Source: Bacteroidota bacterium (GTDB taxonomy: Bacteria; Bacteroidota; Bacteroidia; Chitinophagales; Chitinophagaceae). Taken from it: a DNA stretch of 7,750 bases. The DNA lies in contig CANGUS010000083.1 of the NCBI GenBank assembly GCA_947457085.1, forward strand, positions 1-7,750, read 5' to 3'. The position numbers and the translations under genes are program-made. Below, piece by piece: positions 1 through 6,533 of this stretch (position 1 is its first letter; each line of letters begins with the position of its first letter). The notes beneath the pieces were generated by a model. That model worked only from the letters and a program-made list of their open reading frames with translations, was not told the origin of the DNA and made no database searches.

Positions 1-610
1 GTTGGTTTTCTTTCTCTATTAATTTGGCCGATGCAATGCTATCTTGGATTCGCTTCTGCTCAATCAATAATGCGATTTTCTTTTGCTCTTCTATTTTTTT
101 ATTTACAACAGCAATGCTGTCTTGAATTCGTTTTTCTTCTATTTCTTTACTTTTTTTTATTGCCAAAATAATGCTGTCTTCTATTCTTTGTTTGGCAATT
201 TTTTCTTCTAAAATCTTGAGCCTAATTTTTTCATTTTCTTTTTCTTGCAGCAACCCCTTCAAGGTAATCGTAATTCCTTTTTTAGAAGCCTCAATACTAT
301 CTTGTGTAAATTTCTTATTGAAGGCGATGATGCTGTCTTGTTTTTTTCGTTCATTTACACGCTCCAAAACCACTGCGACCCTTGCTAAACTATCTGCTCT
401 TCGTTTTGCTTTTATAGAGTTTTGCAAACTATCTCTCTGTTTTTGCAATTGCAATCTCATTTCCACTCTAGCTAAACTGTCTTGTGTGCGTTTTATTTTG
501 ATTGCATTTAAAACACTGTCTTTTTTTGAAGTTTGTGCTAACAATTCACTATTTGCAAAAAATACAAATAGAATGGATAACAGAAAAAAAGATAGATTTT
601 TTTTTATCAC
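1..610 (-). CDS. Exported coiled-coil protein with QDSI repeats (N-terminal part)
   Basis: Partial gene: 203 codons are visible and the frame runs off the left edge without a stop. The start is GTG at 610-608; an in-frame TAA at 619-617, three codons upstream, excludes a longer protein, and no in-frame ATG exists before residue 51. Residues 1-25 form a signal peptide (basic start, hydrophobic core, end at Leu-Leu-Ala with Gln26 next), so the product is probably exported to the periplasm or surface. The rest is Lys/Arg/Glu-rich, nearly free of Pro and Gly, and likely a long helix or coiled coil. An Asp-Ser pair, usually as (K/R)xQDS(I/L), recurs at residues 31, 44, 60, 73, 92, 104, 145, 164 and 190. 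The DNA bias confirms the strand: GACAGC/GATAGT words recur. I do not recognise a family; any functional domain would lie in the missing C-terminus. Read-through from the upstream permease (120-base gap, same strand) is possible. Confidence 0.85.
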   Translation of the reverse strand, partial: MIKKNLSFFLLSILFVFFANSELLAQTSKKDSVLNAIKIKRTQDSLARVEMRLQLQKQRDSLQNSIKAKRRADSLARVAVVLERVNERKKQDSIIAFNKKFTQDSIEASKKGITITLKGLLQEKENEKIRLKILEEKIAKQRIEDSIILAIKKSKEIEEKRIQDSIAVVNKKIEEQKKIALLIEQKRIQDSIASAKLIEKENQ

Positions 611-668
611 TTGAAATTAAAAGGTTTAACTCACAACGAATTTAGCGCTATTTTAGTATTTGTAAAAA

Positions 669-776
669 TTAAAATAAAACCGCTGAAATCAATCCGCCAA
701 TGAGAAGCCAGAAAAAATAATACAAAAAATTAATGTTGCAATTTGCTGTGCTTTCTGCTATATAAAAAATATACAA
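669..776 (-). other. Possible 35-codon hydrophobic ORF or duplicated permease tail
   Basis: This open frame overlaps the permease 3' end in the +1 frame. It begins at TTG right after an in-frame TAA (779-777) and ends with TAA at 671-669. The last 20 residues are strongly hydrophobic and contain Trp-Leu-Leu-Ile-Gly, the same pentapeptide as in the last helix of the permease and encoded by an identical 15-base stretch. It could be the decayed remnant of a partial tandem duplication of the permease end, a small membrane peptide, or chance. There is no ATG and no obvious ribosome binding site, so translation is doubtful. Confidence 0.2.
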
Positions 777-795
777 TTAAGCCAATGAGAAGCCA
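696..795. repeat. 15-bp direct repeat pair, permease last helix and downstream
   Basis: An exact 15-base word, GCCAATGAGAAGCCA on the plus strand, occurs at 696-710 and again at 781-795, 85 bases apart. The right copy lies inside the permease gene and encodes Trp-Leu-Leu-Ile-Gly of its last membrane helix. The left copy lies beyond the permease stop codon and encodes the same five residues in a shifted frame, within a hydrophobic stretch. The flanks are only loosely similar. This fits a partial duplication followed by decay, though a chance match in an AT-rich region is possible. Confidence 0.6.
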
Positions 796-2406
796 AGAGC
801 CAAACCATAACCAATTTGAATAAGACATCCCTGTAAGCAAATAACAACAGCATATTAAACCCAATAAGGGAATTAATGAAAGATTTTTCAGGAATGAAAG
901 AATAGCCATAACCATACATAAACCATAAAAAACAAGCAAGGAAACATGGTTGGTAATTTTACCTTCGCTGAAATCCAATATGCTTGTAAAATAATTGGGG
1001 AAAAACAATTGAATAGTAATGAGTGAAGCGATTACTATTCCGGGAAAAATATATTTTGAATTGATATAGGGAATTTTAAATTTTCCATTCGTTTTGCGCT
1101 CTGCCAATTCTGCTTCGCTTTGTGGAGATAATAAAAGTACTCCACCACATACTAAAACAAATGCAAACAAAGTACCAATGCTTGTAAAATCCAATACAAA
1201 ATTTTCATCCGTAAAAAAAATAGGCAAGCCTACCACTAAACCGGTAATGATAGTAGCAAAGCTGGGTGTTTTGTATTTGGGATGTATCGTCGAAAACTTT
1301 TTAGGCATCAACCCATCTCTACTCATGGTCATCCAAATACGAGGCTGTCCCATTTGAAAAACCAACAACACACTGGTCATTGCCACTACCGCTGCTATAG
1401 AAACAATAAACAACATCCATTTTACTCCCTTTATAGCAAAAATTTCAGCCAATGGATCAGTCACTCCTAACAATTGATATGAAACCATACCAGTGATGAT
1501 CAAGGCTAATAATATAAAAACAACCGTACAAATTAATAATGAGTATATCATCCCTTTCGGTAAATCTCGTTGAGGATTTCTACTTTCTTCCGCTAAAGTA
1601 GAAACGGCATCAAAACCAATATAGGCAAAAAATACAGCAGAAACGCCCCCCATAACTCCACTGAATCCATTGGGCATAAAGGGGGTCCAATTATTGATAT
1701 CTATATAAAAAAAACCAACCCCAATAACCAATACAATAATTAGCAACTTAATCCATACCATCAGGTTACTAAAGTTTTTAGATTCTTTGGTTCCTCTATA
1801 CACCAAATAGGTAATTAAAATATTGATAACGACTGCCGGCATATCAAAAATTATTTTTAAACTGCCCATCATCGGTGCATTTTGCCAAGCAAGATAACCT
1901 TCACCTGGCTTATTCTCAATAAATGCTGCATGCGCTGATTTGTAATTGATCGTCAACCATGCTGGCAAATGAACATGAAAAGATTCTAATAAATTGGTAA
2001 AGTATCCACTCCATGAAAAAGCAATATAAATATTCCCGATTGAATACTCCATGATCAATGCCCATCCGATAATCCATGCAAATAATTCACCAAAGGAAAC
2101 ATAGGCATAAGTATATGCACTCCCTGAAACAGGCACTCTCGAAGCAAACTCAGCATAGCACATTGCAGTAAAACCACAAGCAACAGCGCACATAATATAT
2201 AATAAAATAACAGCAGGCCCTCCCGAAAAACAAGCATTCCCAATGGCACTAAATGTACCGCCGCCAATGATGGCAGCAATGCCAAAAAAAGTCAAATCTT
2301 TTACGCTAAGTACTTTATGCAAAGTATGCAATTCTGAATCGCCTTGCCCAGTTTTGGCATCTTGTGTTATTTTATGGATCGATTTTTTTCTAAATAATGA
2401 ATTCAT
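730..2406 (-). CDS. APC-superfamily amino acid permease
   Basis: A 558-residue integral membrane protein of the amino acid-polyamine-organocation superfamily, closest in appearance to the cationic amino acid transporter (CAT/YfnA-like) branch. It should import amino acids across the inner membrane by cation-coupled symport or exchange. After a soluble N-terminus of about 35 residues comes the helix 1 signature GIAAIIGGGTFSAIG (42-56), whose glycine-rich break contacts substrate backbone in the family. Residues 259-287 hold the hallmark FFAYIGFDAVSTLAEE run followed by NPQRDLPKGM. PRIWMTMSRDGLMPKKF (355-371) before His-Pro is the usual cytoplasmic loop. The hydrophobic pattern suggests 12 or more helices, and the length is slightly above a typical 12-helix APC. 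The ATG at 2406 fits the family N-terminus. It is divergent from ung, with a 72-base shared gap that holds no perfect TAnnTTTG for this strand. Family assignment is firm; the substrate (Lys/Arg or another amino acid) is not determinable here. Confidence 0.93.
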   Translation of the reverse strand: MNSLFRKKSIHKITQDAKTGQGDSELHTLHKVLSVKDLTFFGIAAIIGGGTFSAIGNACFSGGPAVILLYIMCAVACGFTAMCYAEFASRVPVSGSAYTYAYVSFGELFAWIIGWALIMEYSIGNIYIAFSWSGYFTNLLESFHVHLPAWLTINYKSAHAAFIENKPGEGYLAWQNAPMMGSLKIIFDMPAVVINILITYLVYRGTKESKNFSNLMVWIKLLIIVLVIGVGFFYIDINNWTPFMPNGFSGVMGGVSAVFFAYIGFDAVSTLAEESRNPQRDLPKGMIYSLLICTVVFILLALIITGMVSYQLLGVTDPLAEIFAIKGVKWMLFIVSIAAVVAMTSVLLVFQMGQPRIWMTMSRDGLMPKKFSTIHPKYKTPSFATIITGLVVGLPIFFTDENFVLDFTSIGTLFAFVLVCGGVLLLSPQSEAELAERKTNGKFKIPYINSKYIFPGIVIASLITIQLFFPNYFTSILDFSEGKITNHVSLLVFYGLCMVMAILSFLKNLSLIPLLGLICCCYLLTGMSYSNWLWFGSWLLIGLIVYFLYSRKHSKLQH

Positions 2407-2464
2407 GTTATGAATTTTGAACGTTGAAAATACAAATTATTTTTTCAAACATTTAAAAGAATTG

Positions 2465-2472
2465 TATTTTTA
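2465..2472 (+). promoter_or_regulatory. Weak candidate -7 promoter element for ung
   Basis: TATTTTTA matches the Bacteroidota -7 consensus TAnnTTTG at all but the last position and lies 6 bases before the ung ATG. No TTG box is present at the expected distance; only a T-run lies near 2440-2445. If this is used, the ung mRNA would have almost no leader. Weak evidence in an AT-rich gap. Confidence 0.25.
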
Positions 2473-2478
2473 GATTTT

Positions 2479-3144
2479 ATGAAAATAAATATTACCGAAA
2501 ATTGGAAGTTGGTTTTAAAAGATGAATTCGAAAAAACATATTTTCAAGAAATCATCTCTTTTTTAGACCACCAAAAAAAATTAGGTAAAACTATTTTTCC
2601 TGAAGAGTCTCTTATTTTCAATGCTTTTAATCAAACTTCTTTTGAAGATATCCATGTTGTCATTTTAGGTCAAGATCCTTATCATGGATCCAATCAAGCA
2701 CATGGATTGAGTTTTAGTGTGCCTGATGGAATTAAAATACCGCCTTCGTTAAAAAATATTTTCAAAGAGTTAGGAAGCGATATTGGCAAAGAAATTCCTA
2801 AAAGTGGAAATTTATTTCATTGGGCAAAGCAAGGTATTTTATTATTAAACGCATCCCTTACGGTGGAAGAAAACAAACCCATGAGCCATAGTAAAATTGG
2901 CTGGAACCTTTTTACAGATGCAGTCATAAAAAAAATATCTCAAGAAAAAACAAATGTCATTTTTATTTTATGGGGAAAATTTGCACAAGAAAAAGAAAAA
3001 TTAATTGACCCCGAAAAACACTTCATTTTGAAAGCAGCTCATCCCTCTCCTTTATCTGCATACAATGGTTTTTGGGGTTGTAGACATTTTTCTAAAACAA
3101 ATGAATTATTAAAGTCCATTAAAAAAGAAGAAATAAAGTTCTGA
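2479..3144 (+). CDS. ung: Uracil-DNA glycosylase, family 1
   Basis: A 221-residue cytoplasmic base-excision repair enzyme that cleaves uracil from DNA, whether from cytosine deamination or dUMP misincorporation. All family 1 landmarks are present. The water-activating motif GQDPYHG is at 64-70, with catalytic Asp66. Phe78 lies in the GLSFSVP segment and stacks on uracil. The PPSLKNIF segment (88-95) precedes the recognition Asn124 in LLLNASLTV. ILWG is at 163-166. The DNA-intercalation loop HPSPLSA is at 188-194, with catalytic His188. Length is normal for the family (about 220-230). The ATG start gives the usual short N-terminus. It is probably first in a two-gene unit with the downstream acyltransferase (38-base gap), a neighbourhood that carries no obvious functional link. 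Confidence 0.98.
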   Translation: MKINITENWKLVLKDEFEKTYFQEIISFLDHQKKLGKTIFPEESLIFNAFNQTSFEDIHVVILGQDPYHGSNQAHGLSFSVPDGIKIPPSLKNIFKELGSDIGKEIPKSGNLFHWAKQGILLLNASLTVEENKPMSHSKIGWNLFTDAVIKKISQEKTNVIFILWGKFAQEKEKLIDPEKHFILKAAHPSPLSAYNGFWGCRHFSKTNELLKSIKKEEIKF

Positions 3145-3182
3145 TAAAAATACTTGATTACTTTTACAAAAAATTAAACACA

Positions 3183-3932
3183 TTGATTAAAGATATTTTA
3201 GCAAGGATTTTTTTTGTGTATGCGGCCTGCTTGTTTTTTATCACGATGCTCCCTATAGTACTTGTTTTTTTTATAGCAAGGAGTTTTTTTAGCGAAGAAA
3301 AATCTAACATTATCATCCAAAAAGGATTTCAAATTTGGATGGGTATTTTTTTACCTATGATATTTTGTCCGGTCACACATATTGGGCGCGAACGATTTCA
3401 AAATGGTAAAAATTACGTAGTTACCTTAAATCATAACAGCCTTGCAGATGTGCCTGTTTCCACTCCCGGCATTCCAACTGCGAATAGAACCTTAGCGAAA
3501 GCAGAAATGGCCAAAACCCCAATTTTCGGGTACATATACGCCTCAGGCTCTATTTTATTAAACCGAGAAGATCAAAAAAGCAGAGCAGCAAGTTTTAAAA
3601 AAATGGTGGATGCACTAAACAAAGGATTGCATTTATGTTTGTTTCCTGAAGGTACTCGAAACAAAACAGATGAACCCATCGCTCGTTTTTTTGATGGCGC
3701 ATTTCGTGTGGCTATCATGGCTCAAAAACCTATTATGCCAGGACTGATATTTGGGACAAAAAATATTTTACATCCACAAAAAAAAATGTGGGCATGGCCT
3801 CATAAATTAGAAATTCATTTCTTAGAACCCATAGAAACAACCGGAATGCAAACGGAAGAAACCGATGCTTTGAAAATGGATGTATTCAATCTAATGAAAA
3901 CATACTATATCAATAACAGCCACTTAGCCTAG
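3183..3932 (+). CDS. PlsC-like lysophospholipid acyltransferase (1-acylglycerol-3-phosphate acyltransferase family)
   Basis: A 249-residue membrane-associated acyltransferase that likely transfers a fatty acyl chain to lysophosphatidic acid or a related lysolipid in phospholipid synthesis. A hydrophobic N-terminal segment (about residues 8-34) anchors it in the inner membrane. Motif I is NHNSLAD (83-89) with the catalytic His84-x4-Asp89 pair. Motif II is GSILLNR (122-128, Arg128). Motif III is FPEGTRN (154-160). Motif IV centres on Pro186 in IMPGL. The order and spacing match the PlsC family. The start is TTG at 3183: the frame is open upstream to a TAA at 3120-3122 but contains no ATG or GTG, and the first internal Met (residue 22) would cut the membrane anchor. 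A CTG at 3141 overlapping the ung stop is a less likely alternative. Specificity (PlsC proper or a lipid such as ornithine lipid) is open, so no symbol is given. Confidence 0.9.
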   Translation: MIKDILARIFFVYAACLFFITMLPIVLVFFIARSFFSEEKSNIIIQKGFQIWMGIFLPMIFCPVTHIGRERFQNGKNYVVTLNHNSLADVPVSTPGIPTANRTLAKAEMAKTPIFGYIYASGSILLNREDQKSRAASFKKMVDALNKGLHLCLFPEGTRNKTDEPIARFFDGAFRVAIMAQKPIMPGLIFGTKNILHPQKKMWAWPHKLEIHFLEPIETTGMQTEETDALKMDVFNLMKTYYINNSHLA

Positions 3933-3964
3933 TATTGATTCTCTTTTTTACAAACATCCTCCCA

Positions 3965-3986
3965 AATGACAATTCATAGTGTCATT
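3965..3986. other. Perfect inverted repeat (AATGACA-N8-TGTCATT)
   Basis: Two perfect 7-base arms (3965-3971 and 3980-3986) flank an 8-base spacer, 33 bases after the acyltransferase stop and 129 bases before the gcdH ATG. There is no T-run after it, so a classic intrinsic terminator is unlikely. The arm size and 15-base centre-to-centre spacing would suit a dimeric regulator acting on gcdH, or an RNA hairpin that protects the 3' end of the ung-acyltransferase mRNA. Confidence 0.45.
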
Positions 3987-4093
3987 GAGTGTAGCTATTT
4001 CCCTGTTTTGTATATATCCCCCGCTTATCAATAATTCTTATAGTTATTAACAACAATAAAGTAATATTTTTAAGTATAATATATCCATTCAAT

Positions 4094-4101
4094 TATATTT
4101 G
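4094..4101 (+). promoter_or_regulatory. Candidate -7 promoter element for gcdH
   Basis: TATATTTG is a perfect match to the Bacteroidota -7 consensus TAnnTTTG and ends 14 bases before the gcdH ATG, predicting a very short leader. The -33 region is AT-rich without a clear TTG at the usual distance. The strong position upstream of a gene with its own terminator supports an independent transcription unit. Confidence 0.5.
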
Positions 4102-4115
4102 CAAAAATTTTATTC

Positions 4116-5294
4116 ATGGCACAAGATTTATATACCAATCCAGATTATTATCAACTAGATGATTTATTGACTGAAGAACATAAAATGATTCGAGATATGG
4201 TAAGAGCTTGGATCAAAAAAGAAGTAAGTCCGAATATTGAAGAATGGGCTCAAAACTGCCATTTCCCTAAACATTTGGTTCCTCAAATGGGCGAATTGGG
4301 TGTTTTCGGACCAACAGTGCCTACCGAGTATGGTGGCGGCGGATTAGATTATATCAGTTACGGAATCATGATGCAAGAAATTGAGCGTTCTGATTCAGGA
4401 ATGAGAAGTACTGCTTCTGTTCAAGGTAGTTTGGTTATGTACCCAATCTATGCATATGGAAGTGAAGAACAACGAAATAAATTTTTACCGAAATTAGCTT
4501 CTGGCGAATGGTTAGGTTGCTTTGGTTTAACTGAACCAGACAGTGGCAGTGATCCTTCTAGCATGATTACGAATATTAAAGATGCTGGAGACCATGTTAT
4601 TTTAAATGGAGCTAAAATGTGGATTAGTAATTCACCTGAAGCGCAAGTAGCGGTCGTTTGGGCAAAAGATGAACAAGGCGATATCCGAGGTATGATTGTT
4701 GAAAGAGGAATGGAAGGTTTTACTACTCCTGAAATACACAATAAATGGAGTCTTCGTGCAAGTTGCACTGGCGAACTTGTTTTTGACAATGTAAAAGTAC
4801 CTAAAGAAAATATTTTCCCTAATATTAAAGGTTTAAAAGGTCCTTTAGGCTGTTTAAGTAAAGCTCGTTATGGCATTGCTTGGGGCGCTTTGGGTGCCGC
4901 TATGGATTGCTACGATAGTGCTTTGAGATATACTTTACAACGCAGTCAATTTGGTAAACCCATTGCAGGATTTCAATTGCAACAAAAAAAATTAGCAGAA
5001 ATGTTGTCTGAAATCACCAAAGGTCAATTACTTGTATGGAGATTGGGTGTTTTAATGAACGAAGGCAAAGCAACGCCTGCTCAAATTTCAATGGCTAAAA
5101 GAAATAGCTGCGAAATTGCATTAAATATTGCCAGAGAGGCTCGTCAAATGCATGGTGGCATGGGTATCACAGGCGAATATTCAATCATGCGTCACATGAT
5201 GAATTTAGAAAGTGTTGTAACATATGAAGGAACCCATGATATTCATTTATTAATTACCGGTATGGATATCACTGGAATAAACGCTTTTAAATAA
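4116..5294 (+). CDS. gcdH: Glutaryl-CoA dehydrogenase-type acyl-CoA dehydrogenase
   Basis: A 392-residue cytoplasmic flavoenzyme of the acyl-CoA dehydrogenase family. Glutaryl-CoA dehydrogenase oxidises and decarboxylates glutaryl-CoA to crotonyl-CoA in lysine and tryptophan breakdown. The FAD/substrate segment FGLTEPDSGSDPSSM (136-150) and KMWIS (167-171) are typical. The catalytic base is Glu371 in TYEGTHDIH (369-377), equivalent to human Glu370. Two residues set this subfamily apart from generic acyl-CoA dehydrogenases: Arg97 in GMRSTASVQ (human Arg94, which binds the glutaryl carboxylate) and Glu90 (human Glu87). The Tyr370 preceding the base, associated with decarboxylating enzymes, is also kept. 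LGCLSKARYGIAWGALGA (244-261) and the C-terminal ITGINAF match the GCDH pattern. Length is normal for a protein without a mitochondrial presequence. It stands alone, with no electron-transfer flavoprotein or lysine pathway gene in view. Confidence 0.94.
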   Translation: MAQDLYTNPDYYQLDDLLTEEHKMIRDMVRAWIKKEVSPNIEEWAQNCHFPKHLVPQMGELGVFGPTVPTEYGGGGLDYISYGIMMQEIERSDSGMRSTASVQGSLVMYPIYAYGSEEQRNKFLPKLASGEWLGCFGLTEPDSGSDPSSMITNIKDAGDHVILNGAKMWISNSPEAQVAVVWAKDEQGDIRGMIVERGMEGFTTPEIHNKWSLRASCTGELVFDNVKVPKENIFPNIKGLKGPLGCLSKARYGIAWGALGAAMDCYDSALRYTLQRSQFGKPIAGFQLQQKKLAEMLSEITKGQLLVWRLGVLMNEGKATPAQISMAKRNSCEIALNIAREARQMHGGMGITGEYSIMRHMMNLESVVTYEGTHDIHLLITGMDITGINAFK

Positions 5295-5317
5295 TCGTTT
5301 TATCTTATAAACAAAAT

Positions 5318-5350
5318 AGGCTGTCTTAATGTTAGACAGCCTCTTTTTTT
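5318..5350 (+). terminator. Rho-independent terminator after gcdH
   Basis: A perfect 9-bp stem (AGGCTGTCT at 5318-5326 with AGACAGCCT at 5334-5342) encloses a 7-base loop. After a single C it is followed by seven T residues at 5344-5350. It lies 24 bases past the gcdH stop. On the minus strand the same stem is followed by a weaker T-rich run (ATTTTG), so it may also stop transcripts from the convergent sugar kinase gene. Confidence 0.93.
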
Positions 5351-5400
5351 ATGTATCAAGTTCTTCTATGATTTTTGAACAGCGAATGGATCCACTTTAT

Positions 5401-6258
5401 TTATTGGGCTTTTGAATAATGGTAATCAATCAAGCCCTTAATTGGTTTTTGAATGATGCTGCCTAAGTGAATTTCATATTGCTCACACATATTTTCTAAA
5501 ATATCTTTTAAATAAAACGCCACAGAACCCGTAAAATGAACAGGCACTTTATGCACTTGAGGATATCTAATTAAATGATGGATGAATAAATCATTCAAAC
5601 AATCTTCTGCAATATTTTCTATCATATAATGCCCTCTGTTTTCAAAAATAAATGAAGCAAATTGCGCTAAAAAACGATTTGGAAATGGTTTTCTATAAAG
5701 GCTTTCTAAAATGGTAGGCAATTCATGTTGATATTTTTTTTCAAATGCAACTTTTAATTCAGGTTCTAAAATATCATGCAAATAATATTGTACTATTTTT
5801 TTTCCTAACTGAGTTCCACCTCCTTCATCTCCTAATACATACCCTAAAGATTGAGTTTTAAATGCAATCTTCTTCCCATTAAAATAACAGGTATTGCTAC
5901 CAGTTCCTAATATACAAGTAATCCCTTTTTGGTCTTTACAAGTCGCTTGTGCAGATGCTAAAATATCGCTGTATGATTTTACTTTTTTACATGTAAAATA
6001 TGTTTTCAAACATTGCTCTATTATATGTTTGCTGTCTTCACTGTTGATGCCTGCACCATAAAAATGAATTTCATCTAACTTGATTTTTTCTGGATTTATT
6101 TTTAATTCAGTTTTAAAAATAGAAATGATTTCATGGGATTGTAAAAAAAATGGGTTAATCCCTTGCGTTTGAAGCATTTTCTTTTTTCCGTTCGTAATTA
6201 AACACCAGTCTGTTTTGGTTGATCCGCTTTCAGCTATTAAAATCGTTTTATTTTGCAT
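5401..6258 (-). CDS. BadF/BadG/BcrA/BcrD-family sugar kinase (N-acetylglucosamine kinase-like)
   Basis: A 285-residue cytoplasmic protein of the ASKHA ATPase fold. Family members of this size in Bacteroidota are usually annotated as N-acetylglucosamine kinases, which phosphorylate amino sugars, for example from cell wall or chitin turnover, with ATP. The phosphate-1 loop is ESGSTKTDW (10-18). SYSDILASAQA (95-105) supplies Asp98, the probable catalytic base. The phosphate-2 loop is CILGTGSNT (115-123). LGYVLGDEGGGTQLG (138-152) is the strongly conserved glycine-rich block, and HFTGSVAF (241-248) is the adenosine loop. Length is in the normal range. The ATG at 6258 is the only start that keeps the phosphate-1 loop at the usual distance from the N-terminus. 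The gene converges on gcdH and has a promoter match ending 4 bases before its ATG. The exact sugar is not shown by the sequence. Confidence 0.9.
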   Translation of the reverse strand: MQNKTILIAESGSTKTDWCLITNGKKKMLQTQGINPFFLQSHEIISIFKTELKINPEKIKLDEIHFYGAGINSEDSKHIIEQCLKTYFTCKKVKSYSDILASAQATCKDQKGITCILGTGSNTCYFNGKKIAFKTQSLGYVLGDEGGGTQLGKKIVQYYLHDILEPELKVAFEKKYQHELPTILESLYRKPFPNRFLAQFASFIFENRGHYMIENIAEDCLNDLFIHHLIRYPQVHKVPVHFTGSVAFYLKDILENMCEQYEIHLGSIIQKPIKGLIDYHYSKAQ

Positions 6259-6262
6259 GTTA

Positions 6263-6292
6263 CAAAAGTAGGGATAATAACTGTTTTTGCAA
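6263..6292 (-). promoter_or_regulatory. Bacteroidota-type promoter for the sugar kinase gene
   Basis: On the minus strand, TTG (6292-6290), a 19-base spacer and TACTTTTG (6270-6263) form a full match to the phylum's TTG-N19-TAnnTTTG promoter. Only four bases, TAAC, separate the -7 box from the ATG. Transcription normally begins a few bases past this box, so the mRNA would start at or beside the start codon. Confidence 0.65.
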
Positions 6293-6533
6293 CTCGATAC
6301 ATAACTAATATTTATATTTCAATCCAATCCTAATTTGATTGGCATGCTAGTTTTCTGCAACCCATTGGGGTGATGTAAGTATATTAAAACCTCTTTTTTC
6401 ATATCGAACTATTTTAATAAAAGTAAATAGTGATCGAAGCATCTTCAATTTAAAAATATTAGTATTTTAGGAAACAAGATAATTTTACATTTACATACTG
6501 ATTGTAAGGATTTTAATTTATTTTTGCCACCAT
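6271..6533. other. Intergenic region between the sugar kinase and tRNA-Arg
   Basis: AT-rich gap between divergent transcription units. Besides the two promoter matches at its ends it holds a perfect 6-bp hairpin (CCAATC at 6324-6329, GATTGG at 6337-6342, 7-base loop) and a small ACCC/GGGT stem at 6360-6371. No coding frame with recognisable content was found; the longest thing starting at the ATG at 6344 is nine codons. Confidence 0.5.
6519..6526 (+). promoter_or_regulatory. -7 promoter element of tRNA-Arg
   Basis: TATTTTTG matches TAnnTTTG exactly and ends 7 bases before the first base of the mature tRNA. No clear TTG lies at the 19-base spacing; the nearest TTG (6502-6504) is only 14 bases upstream. 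The predicted transcript would carry a 5' leader of only a few bases. Confidence 0.55.

Noticed and set aside
171..614. Plus-strand open frame of 147 codons
   Set aside because: It is antisense to the signal-peptide/QDSI-repeat gene. The minus strand gives a coherent exported protein; the plus translation is a Ser/Phe/Leu/Cys-rich reflection of the Lys/Gln/Asp/Ser codons.
643..650. TAGCGCTA palindrome between the permease and the QDSI-repeat gene
   Set aside because: It is only 8 bases, with no extension of the arms and no T-run; too short to call an operator or terminator.
1094..1470. Two plus-strand open frames within the permease gene
   Set aside because: They lie entirely antisense to conserved permease helices and show no family features.
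2055..2285. Second minus-strand frame inside the permease gene
   Set aside because: It overlaps the permease N-terminal helices in another frame; its hydrophobicity is a by-product of the membrane-protein codons.
4448..4789. Minus-strand open frame inside gcdH
   Set aside because: It is antisense to the conserved FAD-binding portion of gcdH, with no motif or promoter.
6344..6373. Nine-codon ORF starting at ATG 6344, as a possible leader peptide
   Set aside because: It has no regulated gene in the right orientation, no attenuator structure and no codon pattern; it is expected by chance.
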